DNA of 64,000 nt. Source: Polynucleobacter sp. Latsch14-2 (GTDB lineage: Bacteria; Pseudomonadota; Gammaproteobacteria; Burkholderiales; Burkholderiaceae). The position numbers were made by a program, and so were the translations under genes. The stretch covers positions 26,193 to 90,192 of the forward strand of contig NZ_JACVPL010000009.1 in NCBI RefSeq assembly GCF_018881925.1. Reading direction: 5' to 3'. This document shows, piece after piece, positions 40,300 to 48,861 of this stretch (positions are counted from its first letter, which is position 1; each line of letters starts with the position of its first letter). The notes under the pieces were generated by a model. It was given only the letters and a program-made list of their open reading frames with translations, was not told the origin of the DNA and did no database searches.

Positions 40300-40500
40300 T
40301 CACTCCTTTTTCTTTTTCTTTTTCTTTTTAGATTCTTTGGGCAGTTTTTCTGCTTTTCCATTGGCGTATAGACACCAAACTTTGATTTCCTCTAAGAGCT
40401 CATTGAGGTCTTCGTAGGAAAGGTTTTTAAAGTCTTCCAAACGAATACTTCCAGACTCCTGCAACTGTTTAACGGCGTCTTCGTATTGATATTTGCTCAT
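40300..40500 (-). CDS. Small conserved-type hypothetical protein with poly-Lys tail
   Basis: 66 residues, not recognised. Residues 1-50 look like a folded helical unit (YEDAVKQLQESGSIRLEDFKNLSYEDLNELLEEIKVWCLY). The last 12 residues are nearly all Lys, encoded by four tandem hexamers (CTTTTT on the plus strand, 40306-40329). Convergent with phoR, 23 bases away. Real coding is supported by the acidic/hydrophobic pattern of the N-terminal part; function unknown. Confidence 0.6.
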   Translation of the reverse strand: MSKYQYEDAVKQLQESGSIRLEDFKNLSYEDLNELLEEIKVWCLYANGKAEKLPKESKKKKKKKKE

Positions 40501-40591
40501 GACTTTACTGGGTATGTTTGTTTATTTCGGACACTCTAACAAACTAATATGACAAAAACTCTGTTTTAGTGCATTTTTAAGCTTATTTTGC

Positions 40592-41068
40592 CTAGTCTGG
40601 GTCTGTAGAGACTTCAGATTCTTGCTTAATACCAGTTATTTTGGCAGCTAGTTGTTCCAGGGGGCCGCCAATTAGTAGTGTTAGTAGAATTGCTCCTAGG
40701 GCTAGTCCGCCTAGAACAAACTGACCCGCTCCAAAGGCTGCGCCAATTAAAGCACAAGACCATATACTGGCTGCAGTAGTAAGGCCATGTATTCTTTGGG
40801 AGCTGCGCTCGCGAATGATGACGCCAGCACCTAAAAAACCTAGGCCAGTAATGAGACCTTGTAATACACGGCTGACCGACTGAGCATCGTCTTTGACAAA
40901 GTCGCTAATAAGCATTACTGCCGTAGCTGACCCAATGGCAACCAGGCTATGGGTTCGTATGCCGGCAGACTTGTGGTGTAGCCAGCGATTTAGCCCCAGA
41001 ACAGAGCCCACAAGCAGCGCCAGCGCCAAGCGAATCGCAATGTTGTAATACAGCTCCCAGTGTTCCAT
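40592..41068 (-). CDS. MgtC/SapB family membrane protein
   Basis: 158 residues with four to five predicted membrane helices. Family motifs: RLALALLVGSVLGLNRWLHHKSAGIRTHSLVAIGSATAVMLI, QGLITGLGFLGAGVIIRE, and HGLTTAASIWSCALIGAAFGAGQFVLG. A strong Shine-Dalgarno AAGGAGG precedes the ATG. MgtC proteins affect membrane energetics and, in Salmonella, phosphate uptake and magnesium homeostasis, which makes its place beside phoBR notable, but it lacks the C-terminal cytoplasmic domain of MgtC itself and has no Pho box. Confidence 0.88.
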   Translation of the reverse strand: MEHWELYYNIAIRLALALLVGSVLGLNRWLHHKSAGIRTHSLVAIGSATAVMLISDFVKDDAQSVSRVLQGLITGLGFLGAGVIIRERSSQRIHGLTTAASIWSCALIGAAFGAGQFVLGGLALGAILLTLLIGGPLEQLAAKITGIKQESEVSTDPD

Positions 41069-41194
41069 ATGGCCTCCTTAGGCACAGTAATTTACTTCTA
41101 GATCCCTTAATACTACCAAGATGCATCCTATCTTTGGACTATAGCTTTTACTTGTGGGGAGGTAATATAGGCATTCTCTCAATGCGAGCCAATT

Positions 41195-42655
41195 ATGTCC
41201 GCCGTTCAAAAAAGTATTACATCTGCACATCCTAATATTGCTGCTCTTAATTCACCAGAGCCATTTATGGGGTCTCAATCCAGCATTCAAAAACGCATAG
41301 CCGCCGGCAAGGCATTGCGCAAGAAGGTTTCGCATGCAGAGCAGGGTAGATACATGCCGCCAAAGAATCGCATTAGTCCGATTGAGGTGCTTGAGCGGCA
41401 GGCCAAAAGTCGCAATCCATCCCTAATACCGATTCGCTATGAACGTATGTTGCAGTCACCCTTTGCTTTTTATCGGGGCGGTGCTGCCATCATGGCCTGC
41501 GATCTTGCCAATCAACCGACTACCAACATAACTGTGCAGTTATGTGGTGATATGCATGTATCAAACTTTGGCTTATTTGGAACGGCAGAGCATCGCTTGG
41601 TATTTGGGATTAATGATTTCGATGAAACCCTTCCCGGAAGCTGGGAGTGGGATATGAAGCGATTGGTTGCCAGTGCAGTGATTGCTTGCGAAAGTCTTGG
41701 GGGAACCGAGGCCTTAGGTAAGAAATTAGTTCATCATATTAGCTCTGAATATCAAAGGCGTATGGCTCAATACGCACAAATGCCTTACCTCAACTTAGCT
41801 CAACAATTTATTGGTGAAAAGGATATCCGTAAGCATTTCAGTAAATCGCACCAGAAAACGCTGGACGCCTATCTAAAAGAAACTAAGGGACAGGGGAATA
41901 TTCAGGTATTGACAAAGCTGACAACCCTAGTTGGTAAAAATCGAAAAATCATTGATAAGCCACCGCTTATTGAGCATCTTGCGAAAAGCCTTCATGGGGT
42001 AGCATTCAAAACGCTAGCATCTCAAGCGGTTACAAGTTACTCACGCTCATTACTGGCTGATAGGCAGGTTTTGTTTGGTCGCTATTCACTGAAGGATTTT
42101 GCTAGAAAAATTGTTGGTGTGGGTAGTGTTGGAACAACTTGCATGGTTTTGTATTACGAAGGGAATGGTGATAATGACCCCCTATTTTTGCAGTACAAAG
42201 AAGCGCAAAATTCTGTCCTGACGCCTTACCTTGGTGAGTCTGTTTATGCCAATATGGGTCATCGCGTGGTTGCGGGTCAAAGACTACTGCAAGGTGCGCC
42301 CGATATCTTTTTAGGTTTTGGTGCTGTTAAAAATGACGCTGGTGATGAACAGGATTTTTACATAAGACAATTACGTGATATGAAGGGTGGGATTGCGGTT
42401 GGCTCCGGTGGTGTTTCTCTGGAAAACTTTCCTGACTATGCCAAATTATTTGGTTGGGCTCTTGCCCTAGGACATGCTCGCTCAGGGGATGCGGCAATGA
42501 TTTCTGGGTACTGCGGGCAATCTAAAGAGCTTGATAAGGCTCTATATTCTTTTGCCAAGGCCTATGCGAAGCAAAATAAAGCTGACTTTGAGATGTTTTG
42601 TGGGGCGGTGCGGTCTGGAGAGTTGAAGGTTGCCAAGAGGCGCGTCTTAAAGTAG
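41195..42655 (+). CDS. DUF2252 family protein
   Basis: 486 residues, full length for DUF2252. N-terminal PPKNRISPIEVLERQAKSRNPSLIPIRYERMLQSPFAFYRGGAAIMA is the family start. The core VQLCGDMHVSNFGLFG with INDFDETLPGSWEWDMKRL about 20 residues later resembles the catalytic loop and metal Asp of aminoglycoside-phosphotransferase-like kinases (HGDxHxxN...DFD). Function is unknown. It lies 54 bases upstream of phoA-like, with the Pho box of that gene just after its stop, and has no visible Pho box of its own. Confidence 0.85.
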   Translation: MSAVQKSITSAHPNIAALNSPEPFMGSQSSIQKRIAAGKALRKKVSHAEQGRYMPPKNRISPIEVLERQAKSRNPSLIPIRYERMLQSPFAFYRGGAAIMACDLANQPTTNITVQLCGDMHVSNFGLFGTAEHRLVFGINDFDETLPGSWEWDMKRLVASAVIACESLGGTEALGKKLVHHISSEYQRRMAQYAQMPYLNLAQQFIGEKDIRKHFSKSHQKTLDAYLKETKGQGNIQVLTKLTTLVGKNRKIIDKPPLIEHLAKSLHGVAFKTLASQAVTSYSRSLLADRQVLFGRYSLKDFARKIVGVGSVGTTCMVLYYEGNGDNDPLFLQYKEAQNSVLTPYLGESVYANMGHRVVAGQRLLQGAPDIFLGFGAVKNDAGDEQDFYIRQLRDMKGGIAVGSGGVSLENFPDYAKLFGWALALGHARSGDAAMISGYCGQSKELDKALYSFAKAYAKQNKADFEMFCGAVRSGELKVAKRRVLK

Positions 42656-42668
42656 TTCTGGCCCATTG

Positions 42669-42686
42669 TTGTCATTGATTTGTCAT
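42669..42686 (+). promoter_or_regulatory. Pho box upstream of the alkaline phosphatase gene
   Basis: Two identical half-sites TTGTCAT separated by four bases (TGAT). This is a clean PhoB-type 7-4-7 direct repeat. It ends 56 bases before the chosen ATG (42742), and a -10-like GACATA follows at about 42695. Confidence 0.8.
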
Positions 42687-42741
42687 CATAAGTAGACATA
42701 GTTGAGACTTGATCTTTCTTGCGACTATTTTTCTTAAGACT

Positions 42742-44487
42742 ATGCATATCTCTCGCCTGCTTCCACTTTGTAGCGCTTTACTTCTCACGCTCATATCGTC
42801 CCACATTTACGCAGCGGCAATCTATCCGATTAATGATGCCTCAATACTGGCGGGATCAAAATTTGATATCAAAGTTGAGCTCAATGGCGTTATCAATCAA
42901 GATGAGCTTCAGATTCAAATAAATGGCGCTCCGGTCACTAAGTTTGTTAACGCGAAGCCCGAGTTTATTGCTAATGAGAATGGCAAAGGTAGTTCTATTA
43001 TTTTTCGCGATGTTCAGATTGCTAAGCCTGGAAAATATAGCATGACAGCTAGTTCGCCCCAGGAGCGCTTACAAGTGAGCTGGGATGTTTATGCAAGTGG
43101 CCCAAGAAGGGTGAAGAATGTCATTCTCTTTATCGGTGATGGTATGACTATTGCCAACCGTACAGCAGCCCGCGTTTTATCCAAAGGTATTACAGAGGGC
43201 AAATATCAGGGCAAGCTTTCGTTTGACGATATGCCCAATATTGCCTTGATCGGTACCTCTGGCTCTGACTCACTTATTACCGATTCAGCTAACTCAATGA
43301 GCGCCTACACCACGGGCCATAAGACAGCCGTTAATGCGATGGGCGTGTATGTTTCGCGCGCTACTGATAATTTATCTCACCCTAAGGTAGAGACGATTGC
43401 TGAGTTAATTAAGCGCAATACTAAGATGTCAGTCGGAATTGTGTCTGATGCGGAGTTAGAAGATGCTACTCCTGCTGCAGTGGTTTCGCATACTCGCCGT
43501 CGTGCAGATAAGCAGTACATCGCAGATCAATTATTGGTCAGTGGTGCAGAAGTCATTTTAGGCGGTGGTTCAGCCTATTTTTACCCACAATCTACCAAGA
43601 CTTCTAAGCGTAAAGACGATAAAAATCTAGTTGAGGCATTTAAGTCTGACGGCTATCAAACGGTCTTTACAAAGCAGGAGCTTTTAAAAGCTTCTGAAGA
43701 TAAAAGTACTAAAAAATTATTTGGGGTTTTTCATCCTGACAATATGGATGGCTCCCTTGATCGTTTATTTCTGAAGAAAAATACAGTTGCAGAATTTCCT
43801 AATCAACCAGACTTGACTGAAATGACTCAGTCGGCCATAAATGTCTTGTCTAAAAACCCCAATGGCTTTTTCTTGATGGTCGAGGCAGCCCTGATTGATA
43901 AATTCAATCATCCCTTGGATTGGGAGAGGGCAGCTTTCGATACCATCATGCTGAGCAATGCGGTACAGATTGCTAAAGATTTTGCCAAAACACACCCGGA
44001 TACCCTGATCATTGTGACTCCAGATCATACTCATAGCGGGTCAATTGCCGGTGTGGTGAATGATGCAAAGGCAGGACCTCTGAGAGAAAAGGTTGGCACC
44101 TATGCTGATGCTGGCTATCCAAATTATCCTAAGGCCAATGTAGAGGGTTATCCAAATCAGATGGATGTTTCAAAACGTTTGGCTTTCTTCTACGGGGCTT
44201 ATCCTGACCACTATGAAACCATGCACCCTAAATTAGACGGCACCTTTGTACCAGCCATTAAAGGCGAGGGCGGTAATTTTGTTGCTAATTCTAAGTATCT
44301 CCAGCAGCAAGAGGATGCAATTCACGTAGGTGGCAATTTGCCCTCCCAACAAGATACAGGAGTTCACACTGCAGATGATGCCGTACTCAGCGCGATTGGT
44401 CCTGGCTCTGAAAAATTCCATGGGTTTATGGATAACACAGAGGTATTCAAGGTGATGGTAGAGTCCTTGGGTTTAGGTAGGCAGTAA
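42742..44487 (+). CDS. phoA: Alkaline phosphatase, PhoA family, with extra N-terminal domain
   Basis: 581 residues from ATG 42742, which starts a signal peptide (cleavage near SHIYAAA, residue 20); an in-frame TTG at 42709 falls in the likely promoter leader. Residues about 25-110 form a beta-rich Ig-like domain. The phosphatase domain has NVILFIGDGMTIANRTAAR, the nucleophile Ser in LITDSANSMSAYTTGHKT, EAALIDKFNHPLDWE, VTPDHTHSGS and GVHTADDAVLSA as zinc and magnesium ligands. It releases phosphate from organic esters in the periplasm or outside. Preceded by a Pho box. Confidence 0.9.
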   Translation: MHISRLLPLCSALLLTLISSHIYAAAIYPINDASILAGSKFDIKVELNGVINQDELQIQINGAPVTKFVNAKPEFIANENGKGSSIIFRDVQIAKPGKYSMTASSPQERLQVSWDVYASGPRRVKNVILFIGDGMTIANRTAARVLSKGITEGKYQGKLSFDDMPNIALIGTSGSDSLITDSANSMSAYTTGHKTAVNAMGVYVSRATDNLSHPKVETIAELIKRNTKMSVGIVSDAELEDATPAAVVSHTRRRADKQYIADQLLVSGAEVILGGGSAYFYPQSTKTSKRKDDKNLVEAFKSDGYQTVFTKQELLKASEDKSTKKLFGVFHPDNMDGSLDRLFLKKNTVAEFPNQPDLTEMTQSAINVLSKNPNGFFLMVEAALIDKFNHPLDWERAAFDTIMLSNAVQIAKDFAKTHPDTLIIVTPDHTHSGSIAGVVNDAKAGPLREKVGTYADAGYPNYPKANVEGYPNQMDVSKRLAFFYGAYPDHYETMHPKLDGTFVPAIKGEGGNFVANSKYLQQQEDAIHVGGNLPSQQDTGVHTADDAVLSAIGPGSEKFHGFMDNTEVFKVMVESLGLGRQ

Positions 44488-44583
44488 CCAAAAAATGGCG
44501 GCTATAAATTTAATTGGTTTTATTATTATTGGTGACTAGGTGTTTGCCTTATTTCTGAAATATTATTAGTTCAAAATCAACAT

Positions 44584-44790
44584 GTGCCAAATACCATATT
44601 GAACTCTGTTATTACATGCCCTCATTGCAAGGCTGCCGAGCTAATTGAGATCCCCGAAGGCTCTTCTCAGCAGTTTTATCGTTGCCCTTCATGTAGTGGA
44701 ATTTTGAAGACTAGATCTGAGGATTGCTGCATTTTTTGTAGTTATGGGAGCGTAGGCTGCTCCAGCTCAGAACAAAATTTAGCCGCCTGA
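44584..44790 (+). CDS. Small GDCCxxC-type cysteine-rich protein
   Basis: 68 residues from GTG 44584 (a TTG four codons in is an alternative). It has a zinc-ribbon-like ITCPHCKAAE ... YRCPSCSGIL and then EDCCIFCSYGSVGCSS, which matches the GDCCVxC small protein family in which one Cys is sometimes selenocysteine. Here the residue is Cys and the usual Gly of GDCC is Glu. Role unknown; metal or redox chemistry is likely from the Cys content. Confidence 0.7.
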   Translation: MPNTILNSVITCPHCKAAELIEIPEGSSQQFYRCPSCSGILKTRSEDCCIFCSYGSVGCSSSEQNLAA

Positions 44791-44827
44791 CCCTTTCCCC
44801 GTTAGACTAGACTGTAATTTCATGAAT

Positions 44828-44856
44828 ATGTCATGCTTATTACATAAAATAGTCAT
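44828..44856 (+). promoter_or_regulatory. Probable Pho box upstream of ppx
   Basis: Three half-sites at an 11-base period: ATGTCAT, ATTACAT (weak) and TAGTCAT. An extra CTGTAAT at 44812 is out of phase. Ends 34 bases before the ppx start, which fits a PhoB-activated promoter with a short leader. Confidence 0.6.
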
Positions 44857-44890
44857 ATTTAACTAAGCGTATTTTTCTACGGGGAATATT

Positions 44891-46435
44891 TTGGTAGCCA
44901 ATCCAGTCGACTTTCGGACTAATGATGCAGATTTGGTAGCCGCTGTAGATTTGGGTTCCAACAGCTTTCGCATGTTGGTAGCCCAGGTAGTTAATACACC
45001 TTCAGGAACGCAAATACGCCCAATTGATACGTTGCGAGAATCCGTTCGCATCGCCGCAGGTCTCACAGAAAATAAATTGCTTGGTAACGATGCCTACCAA
45101 CGAGGATTAACGGCTATACGCCGCTTCGGTGAACGTATCCGTGGTTTTGACCCTTCTCGAGTTCGTGCAGTGGCTACCAATACGCTGCGTGTAGCAAAAA
45201 ATGCCCCGCAGTTTGTTAAAGATGCCGAAGAGGCTTTGGGTTTTCCGATTGAGGTCATTGCAGGGGTAGAAGAAGCTCGTCTCATTTATATCGGCGCAGC
45301 CCATGAAGTGCCAGCTGTTCATGGTAACCGTTTGGTGGTAGATATTGGTGGCGGCTCTACTGAACTGATTATTGGTAAGAGTTACGAGCCTAGGCTGATG
45401 GAGAGTCTTTATATCGGCTGTGTATCTCATAGCATGCGCTTCTTTCCGAAGGGCAATATTGATGCTCACGCTTTCAAAGAGGCAGAATTGGCGGCTCGTC
45501 GAGAAATTCAAGTGATCTCTGGGGCTTATCTCAAAAGTGGCTGGAAGCAGGTCATTGGGTCTTCCGGCACAGCGAGAGCACTCTCAGAACTGATAGCTGA
45601 TAACCATCTTGATACTGGCGAAGGCGCAAATAGAGCGCACGGATTAATCACCCGAGATGGCTTGCGGGCCATGAAAAAACACCTGCTTAAATACGAGCAT
45701 GTCAGTCAGGTGGATTTGATCGGCCTAAAGGATGATCGGAGAGCTGTCTGGCCTGGTGGATTAGCCATCATGATTGCTGTTTTCGATGAACTTGGCATTG
45801 AATCTATGGAAGTCACGGATGCCGCTTTGCGAATTGGCGTCTTATATGACTTACTGGGTAGATCTCAACACCATGACATGCGCTATGTCACGGTTGAACA
45901 GTTTATGCAGCGCTATGATGTAGATCGTGAGCAGGCGCACAGAGTTGGTAAGCTCGCCGCTGAGTTTTTAGCGCAGTTACCCAAATCTGAATTCGAGAGC
46001 CGCGCCGATAATATTGCTCTATTGCAGTGGGCGGCAAACTTGCATGAAATTGGTTTATCAATTTCTCATAATGGCTATCACAAACATTCTGCTTATATAG
46101 CTGGCAATGCTGATATGCCGGGTTTTTCAAAAAATGATCAAGCACGTTTAGCGGCGTTGCTCATAGGACATGCTGGCAAACTAGGAAAGTTAGCGAACAA
46201 TGCCAGTTTTCATGATTGGCGAATGTTGTTTTGTTTGCGACTAGCTCAAGTCTTATGCCGCGGCAGAAGCGATGGCAACCTTCCTAAGGTAAAAATCTCT
46301 GAGAATGCTGGATCGTATGCGGTAAGCCTACCAAAAGATTGGACTAACGAGCATCCATTAACAGAATTTAGCTTGCAAAAAGAAGCGACCGAATGGGAAC
46401 GCATCGGTCGCTCTTATAAAGTGGGCTTGAAATAA
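44891..46435 (+). CDS. ppx: Exopolyphosphatase
   Basis: 514 residues. Start TTG 44891 is preceded by GGGGA at 6 bases; an internal TTG at 44933 is possible. Ppx/GppA domain: LVAAVDLGSNSFRMLVAQV (phosphate 1), RAVATNTLRVAKN, VVDIGGGSTELIIG (phosphate 2), and IGSSGTARALSELI. The C-terminal HD-like domain begins near residue 310 (LLQWAANLHEIGLSISHNGYHKHSAYI). It removes phosphate from polyphosphate ends. Probably under PhoB control and convergent with olsB. Confidence 0.93.
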   Translation: MVANPVDFRTNDADLVAAVDLGSNSFRMLVAQVVNTPSGTQIRPIDTLRESVRIAAGLTENKLLGNDAYQRGLTAIRRFGERIRGFDPSRVRAVATNTLRVAKNAPQFVKDAEEALGFPIEVIAGVEEARLIYIGAAHEVPAVHGNRLVVDIGGGSTELIIGKSYEPRLMESLYIGCVSHSMRFFPKGNIDAHAFKEAELAARREIQVISGAYLKSGWKQVIGSSGTARALSELIADNHLDTGEGANRAHGLITRDGLRAMKKHLLKYEHVSQVDLIGLKDDRRAVWPGGLAIMIAVFDELGIESMEVTDAALRIGVLYDLLGRSQHHDMRYVTVEQFMQRYDVDREQAHRVGKLAAEFLAQLPKSEFESRADNIALLQWAANLHEIGLSISHNGYHKHSAYIAGNADMPGFSKNDQARLAALLIGHAGKLGKLANNASFHDWRMLFCLRLAQVLCRGRSDGNLPKVKISENAGSYAVSLPKDWTNEHPLTEFSLQKEATEWERIGRSYKVGLK

Positions 46436-46444
46436 GCCCTTTCT

Positions 46445-47374
46445 TTATTGCCCTAAGAAGTGCTTCGCGTAGCGCGGGTTTATATCAGACAAGCGCATCA
46501 TGGTTAATAAATCAGCAGTATTGAAATCAGGATCCCAGGCGGGTGCACTGCAAATCTTGGCGCCTAGCTTGAGGTAGCCCTTAATGAGTGGGGGAGGCTC
46601 TACCTCTAGACCGCCATTGAGTTTGTCCAGTGGTAGAGGCAGTTTTGGAAACGCATGGTTCTCTACCGGCGCCATTTGATCGTTGCTTAGAGAGTTGTAG
46701 AGGCTGGCGGCAAAGTGACCGCCATCGCCCATTGGGATGCTTGCGCAGCCAAGCATGATTTCGTATCCGTGCTTTTGCATGTATTGCGCCAGGCCACTCC
46801 ATAAGGCCATAATGACGGCGCCAGAGCGATAGTCAGCATGAACGCAAGATCTACCGAGCTCAACCATTTTTGGTCTAAGGTGATTTAGGCGAGTTAAATC
46901 AAATTCAGAATCAGAGTAGAGGCGACCAATTTCTTGTGCTTTGTGCGGAGGTAAAACGCGATAGGTCCCAACAACCTTTAAAGTTTCTTGATCACGAATG
47001 AGTAGGTGATCACAGTAGGCATCAAACTCATCTACATCTAGACCTTCAGAGCTGGCAGCTAAATTAGCACCCATTTCTTCGGCAAATACCTTGTAGCGTA
47101 AGCGCTGTGCTTCTTTAATTTCACTGGAATTACTAGCCCAGGTAATTTGTAAGCCTGGTTTTTTGGCTTTGACAATCGCAACGGTTGGTACAACTTCTTC
47201 AACTGAAATAAGTTGATTGCGAGTCTTAGTGGCAAACTTTTTGCCGAATAGTTTCTTTGCCAGTTTTTTAGGCAAGAGCTTCTTGAAGGGGCTTAATTTA
47301 CTTTTCTTCGGCTTGCCTTTTAAGCGCGGGCCAAACATATCAAGAGCGGCAAATGGATTTGGAATGTCGGACAT
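46445..47374 (-). CDS. olsB: Ornithine N-acyltransferase (OlsB-like GNAT)
   Basis: 309 residues. A basic, low-complexity N-terminal 60 residues precedes an OlsB/hemolysin-type GNAT domain: QRLRYKVFAEEMGANL, DAYCDHLLIRDQETLKVVGTYRVLPPHKA, ELGRSCVHADYRSGAVIMALWSGLAQYM and LGCASIPMGD. OlsB joins a 3-hydroxy fatty acid to ornithine, giving lyso-ornithine lipid; OlsA then adds the second acyl chain. A candidate OlsA lies at 49757 and both have Pho boxes, which supports this role over the generic hemolysin label. Confidence 0.8.
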   Translation of the reverse strand: MSDIPNPFAALDMFGPRLKGKPKKSKLSPFKKLLPKKLAKKLFGKKFATKTRNQLISVEEVVPTVAIVKAKKPGLQITWASNSSEIKEAQRLRYKVFAEEMGANLAASSEGLDVDEFDAYCDHLLIRDQETLKVVGTYRVLPPHKAQEIGRLYSDSEFDLTRLNHLRPKMVELGRSCVHADYRSGAVIMALWSGLAQYMQKHGYEIMLGCASIPMGDGGHFAASLYNSLSNDQMAPVENHAFPKLPLPLDKLNGGLEVEPPPLIKGYLKLGAKICSAPAWDPDFNTADLLTMMRLSDINPRYAKHFLGQ

Positions 47375-47415
47375 GGTTAACCTTATTTATCTTTTAAAGA
47401 TCGTAATTAGCATTT

Positions 47416-47444
47416 ATTACAAATTGATTACAAGTGGAATACAA
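47416..47444 (-). promoter_or_regulatory. Pho box upstream of olsB
   Basis: Read on the minus strand: half-sites TTGTATT, TTGTAAT and TTGTAAT with four-base spacers (CCAC, CAAT). After the block comes TACGAT at the expected -10 distance, then AAGG before the olsB ATG. The site overlaps the dgkA stop codon, so olsB has its own promoter behind the plcP-agt-dgkA operon. Confidence 0.8.
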
Positions 47445-47821
47445 ACCGTAAGCCACAACAAGGTGGCAATGAGTAGGGCCAACATCACTGCAGCTGAACC
47501 AAAATCCTTGGCCCTCTTGGACAAGTCATGGTGTTCAAATGAGATTCGATCAATGGCCGCTTCAACGCTGGAATTCAATAGTTCAACAACTAGAATCAGA
47601 ATGAGTGACGAAGCCAGAATGGCCTTCTCTAAATGACTAATTGGCAAGAGAAGGGCGGTAGGCATAAGTAATACTAGAAGACTAAGTTCTTGCCTAAATG
47701 CACTTTCCTCTTTAAATGCATAAACGATGCCGCACCAAGAGTTTTTGGCTGCATGCCAAGCGCGAGTGAGGCCACGATTTCCTTTATGTGGGTTATCGTT
47801 AATGTTGTATGGGGCTGTCAA
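47417..47821 (-). CDS. dgkA: Diacylglycerol kinase
   Basis: 134 residues from TTG 47821, 11 bases after the stop of the glycosyltransferase; the longer open frame into that gene is out-of-frame read-through and lacks homology. DgkA features: RAWHAAKNSWCGIVYAFKEESAFRQEL, then three membrane helices and VVELLNSSVEAAIDRIS with DLSKRAKDFGSAAVMLAL. It phosphorylates diacylglycerol to phosphatidate at the inner membrane. Behind plcP and agt it could return diacylglycerol not used for glycolipids. Confidence 0.88.
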   Translation of the reverse strand: MTAPYNINDNPHKGNRGLTRAWHAAKNSWCGIVYAFKEESAFRQELSLLVLLMPTALLLPISHLEKAILASSLILILVVELLNSSVEAAIDRISFEHHDLSKRAKDFGSAAVMLALLIATLLWLTVCIPLVINL

Positions 47822-47832
47822 AGTATGTGCGC

Positions 47833-48861
47833 CTAAGCAAGTGCCGAAATGTGAAGTTCTGTCGAAGGAACTGGCTTGAGGTGATTGGCAAATTGCTCTG
47901 AGGCGGCTCGCCAGGAGAATTTCTCTGCATGTGCGCGGGCTACTTCGCGGGGAATCTTCAGGGCTTGGAGGCATGCCTCACGCAAATCCTCATTCATGGC
48001 GCCAGCAGGAGAATTTCCAAGAACATCAATTGGGCCGGTTACTGGATATGCAGCCACTGGCGTACCGCAAGCCAAGGCTTCAAGCAGCACAAGCCCAAAG
48101 GTATCGGTTTTGCTTGGAAATACAAATACATCTGCAGCAGCATAGACCTTGGCAAGTTCATGTTGTTGAAGAACGCCGAGGTAATTGACTTCTGGATATT
48201 TCTCTTTAATACCCGCCATTGCTGGTCCATCACCAACAACCCATTTGGAACCAGGCAAGTCTATTTCTAAGAAAGCATTAATATTTTTCTCAACTGCAAC
48301 GCGTCCAACATATAAGAAAATTGGATGGGCAGTATTCAGCGCCTTGGATTCTTGCATTTTGAAGATATCTAGATCAACACCCCTAGACCAAAGGACAACA
48401 TTGCTCAGACCGTATTTTTCAAGATCATCCTTCACAACAATTGTTGGGGCCATTACTGCCATAGATGGTCCATGGAACCACCGCAGGAATGCATAGGTCA
48501 GGCCGAGCGGTAAGCCAATTCTGGCTTTGACGTACTCTGGAAAACGGGTGTGATAAGCCGTAGAAAATGGCAATTTATTCCTGACTGCATAAGAGCGCGC
48601 AGAAAGCCCCAACGGACCTTCTGTTGCAATATGCATAGCATCTGGTGCAAATTCTTTGATTCTTCTAGAGACTTCTTTACCAGGAAAAAGCGACAGCGAA
48701 ATATCGGGATAGGTCGGACACGGGATTGATTTAAATCCGTTGGGGGTGATCATTTCTACTTGGTGACCCATGCCAATCAGCTCTGCACAGGTTTGCTTTA
48801 AGGTTCGCACAACGCCATTCACTTGCGGATCCCATGCATCGGTGATGATCATAATTTTCAT
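47833..48861 (-). CDS. GT4 glycosyltransferase, Agt-like (diacylglycerol glycosylation)
   Basis: 342 residues. N-terminal KIMIITDAWDPQVNGVVRTLKQTCAELIGMGHQV, middle YHTRFPEYVKAR, and the GT4 C-terminal nucleotide-sugar site FLYVGRVAVEKNI and PSKTDTFGLVLLEALACGTPVAAYPV (EX7E-type). In marine and soil bacteria, PlcP is coupled to GT4 Agt enzymes that put glucose or glucuronate on diacylglycerol. The 4-base overlap (ATGA) with the PlcP-like gene supports that reading. Other GT4 roles cannot be excluded; sugar donor unknown. Confidence 0.83.
   Translation of the reverse strand: MKIMIITDAWDPQVNGVVRTLKQTCAELIGMGHQVEMITPNGFKSIPCPTYPDISLSLFPGKEVSRRIKEFAPDAMHIATEGPLGLSARSYAVRNKLPFSTAYHTRFPEYVKARIGLPLGLTYAFLRWFHGPSMAVMAPTIVVKDDLEKYGLSNVVLWSRGVDLDIFKMQESKALNTAHPIFLYVGRVAVEKNINAFLEIDLPGSKWVVGDGPAMAGIKEKYPEVNYLGVLQQHELAKVYAAADVFVFPSKTDTFGLVLLEALACGTPVAAYPVTGPIDVLGNSPAGAMNEDLREACLQALKIPREVARAHAEKFSWRAASEQFANHLKPVPSTELHISALA

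Noticed and set aside
42709..42741. TTG start upstream of the alkaline phosphatase signal peptide
   Set aside because: It would put 11 residues before a normal signal peptide and lies in the leader just after the Pho box.
47822..47974. N-terminal extension of dgkA into the glycosyltransferase gene
   Set aside because: It would overlap the upstream gene out of frame by about 140 bases, and DgkA proteins are about 120-135 residues.
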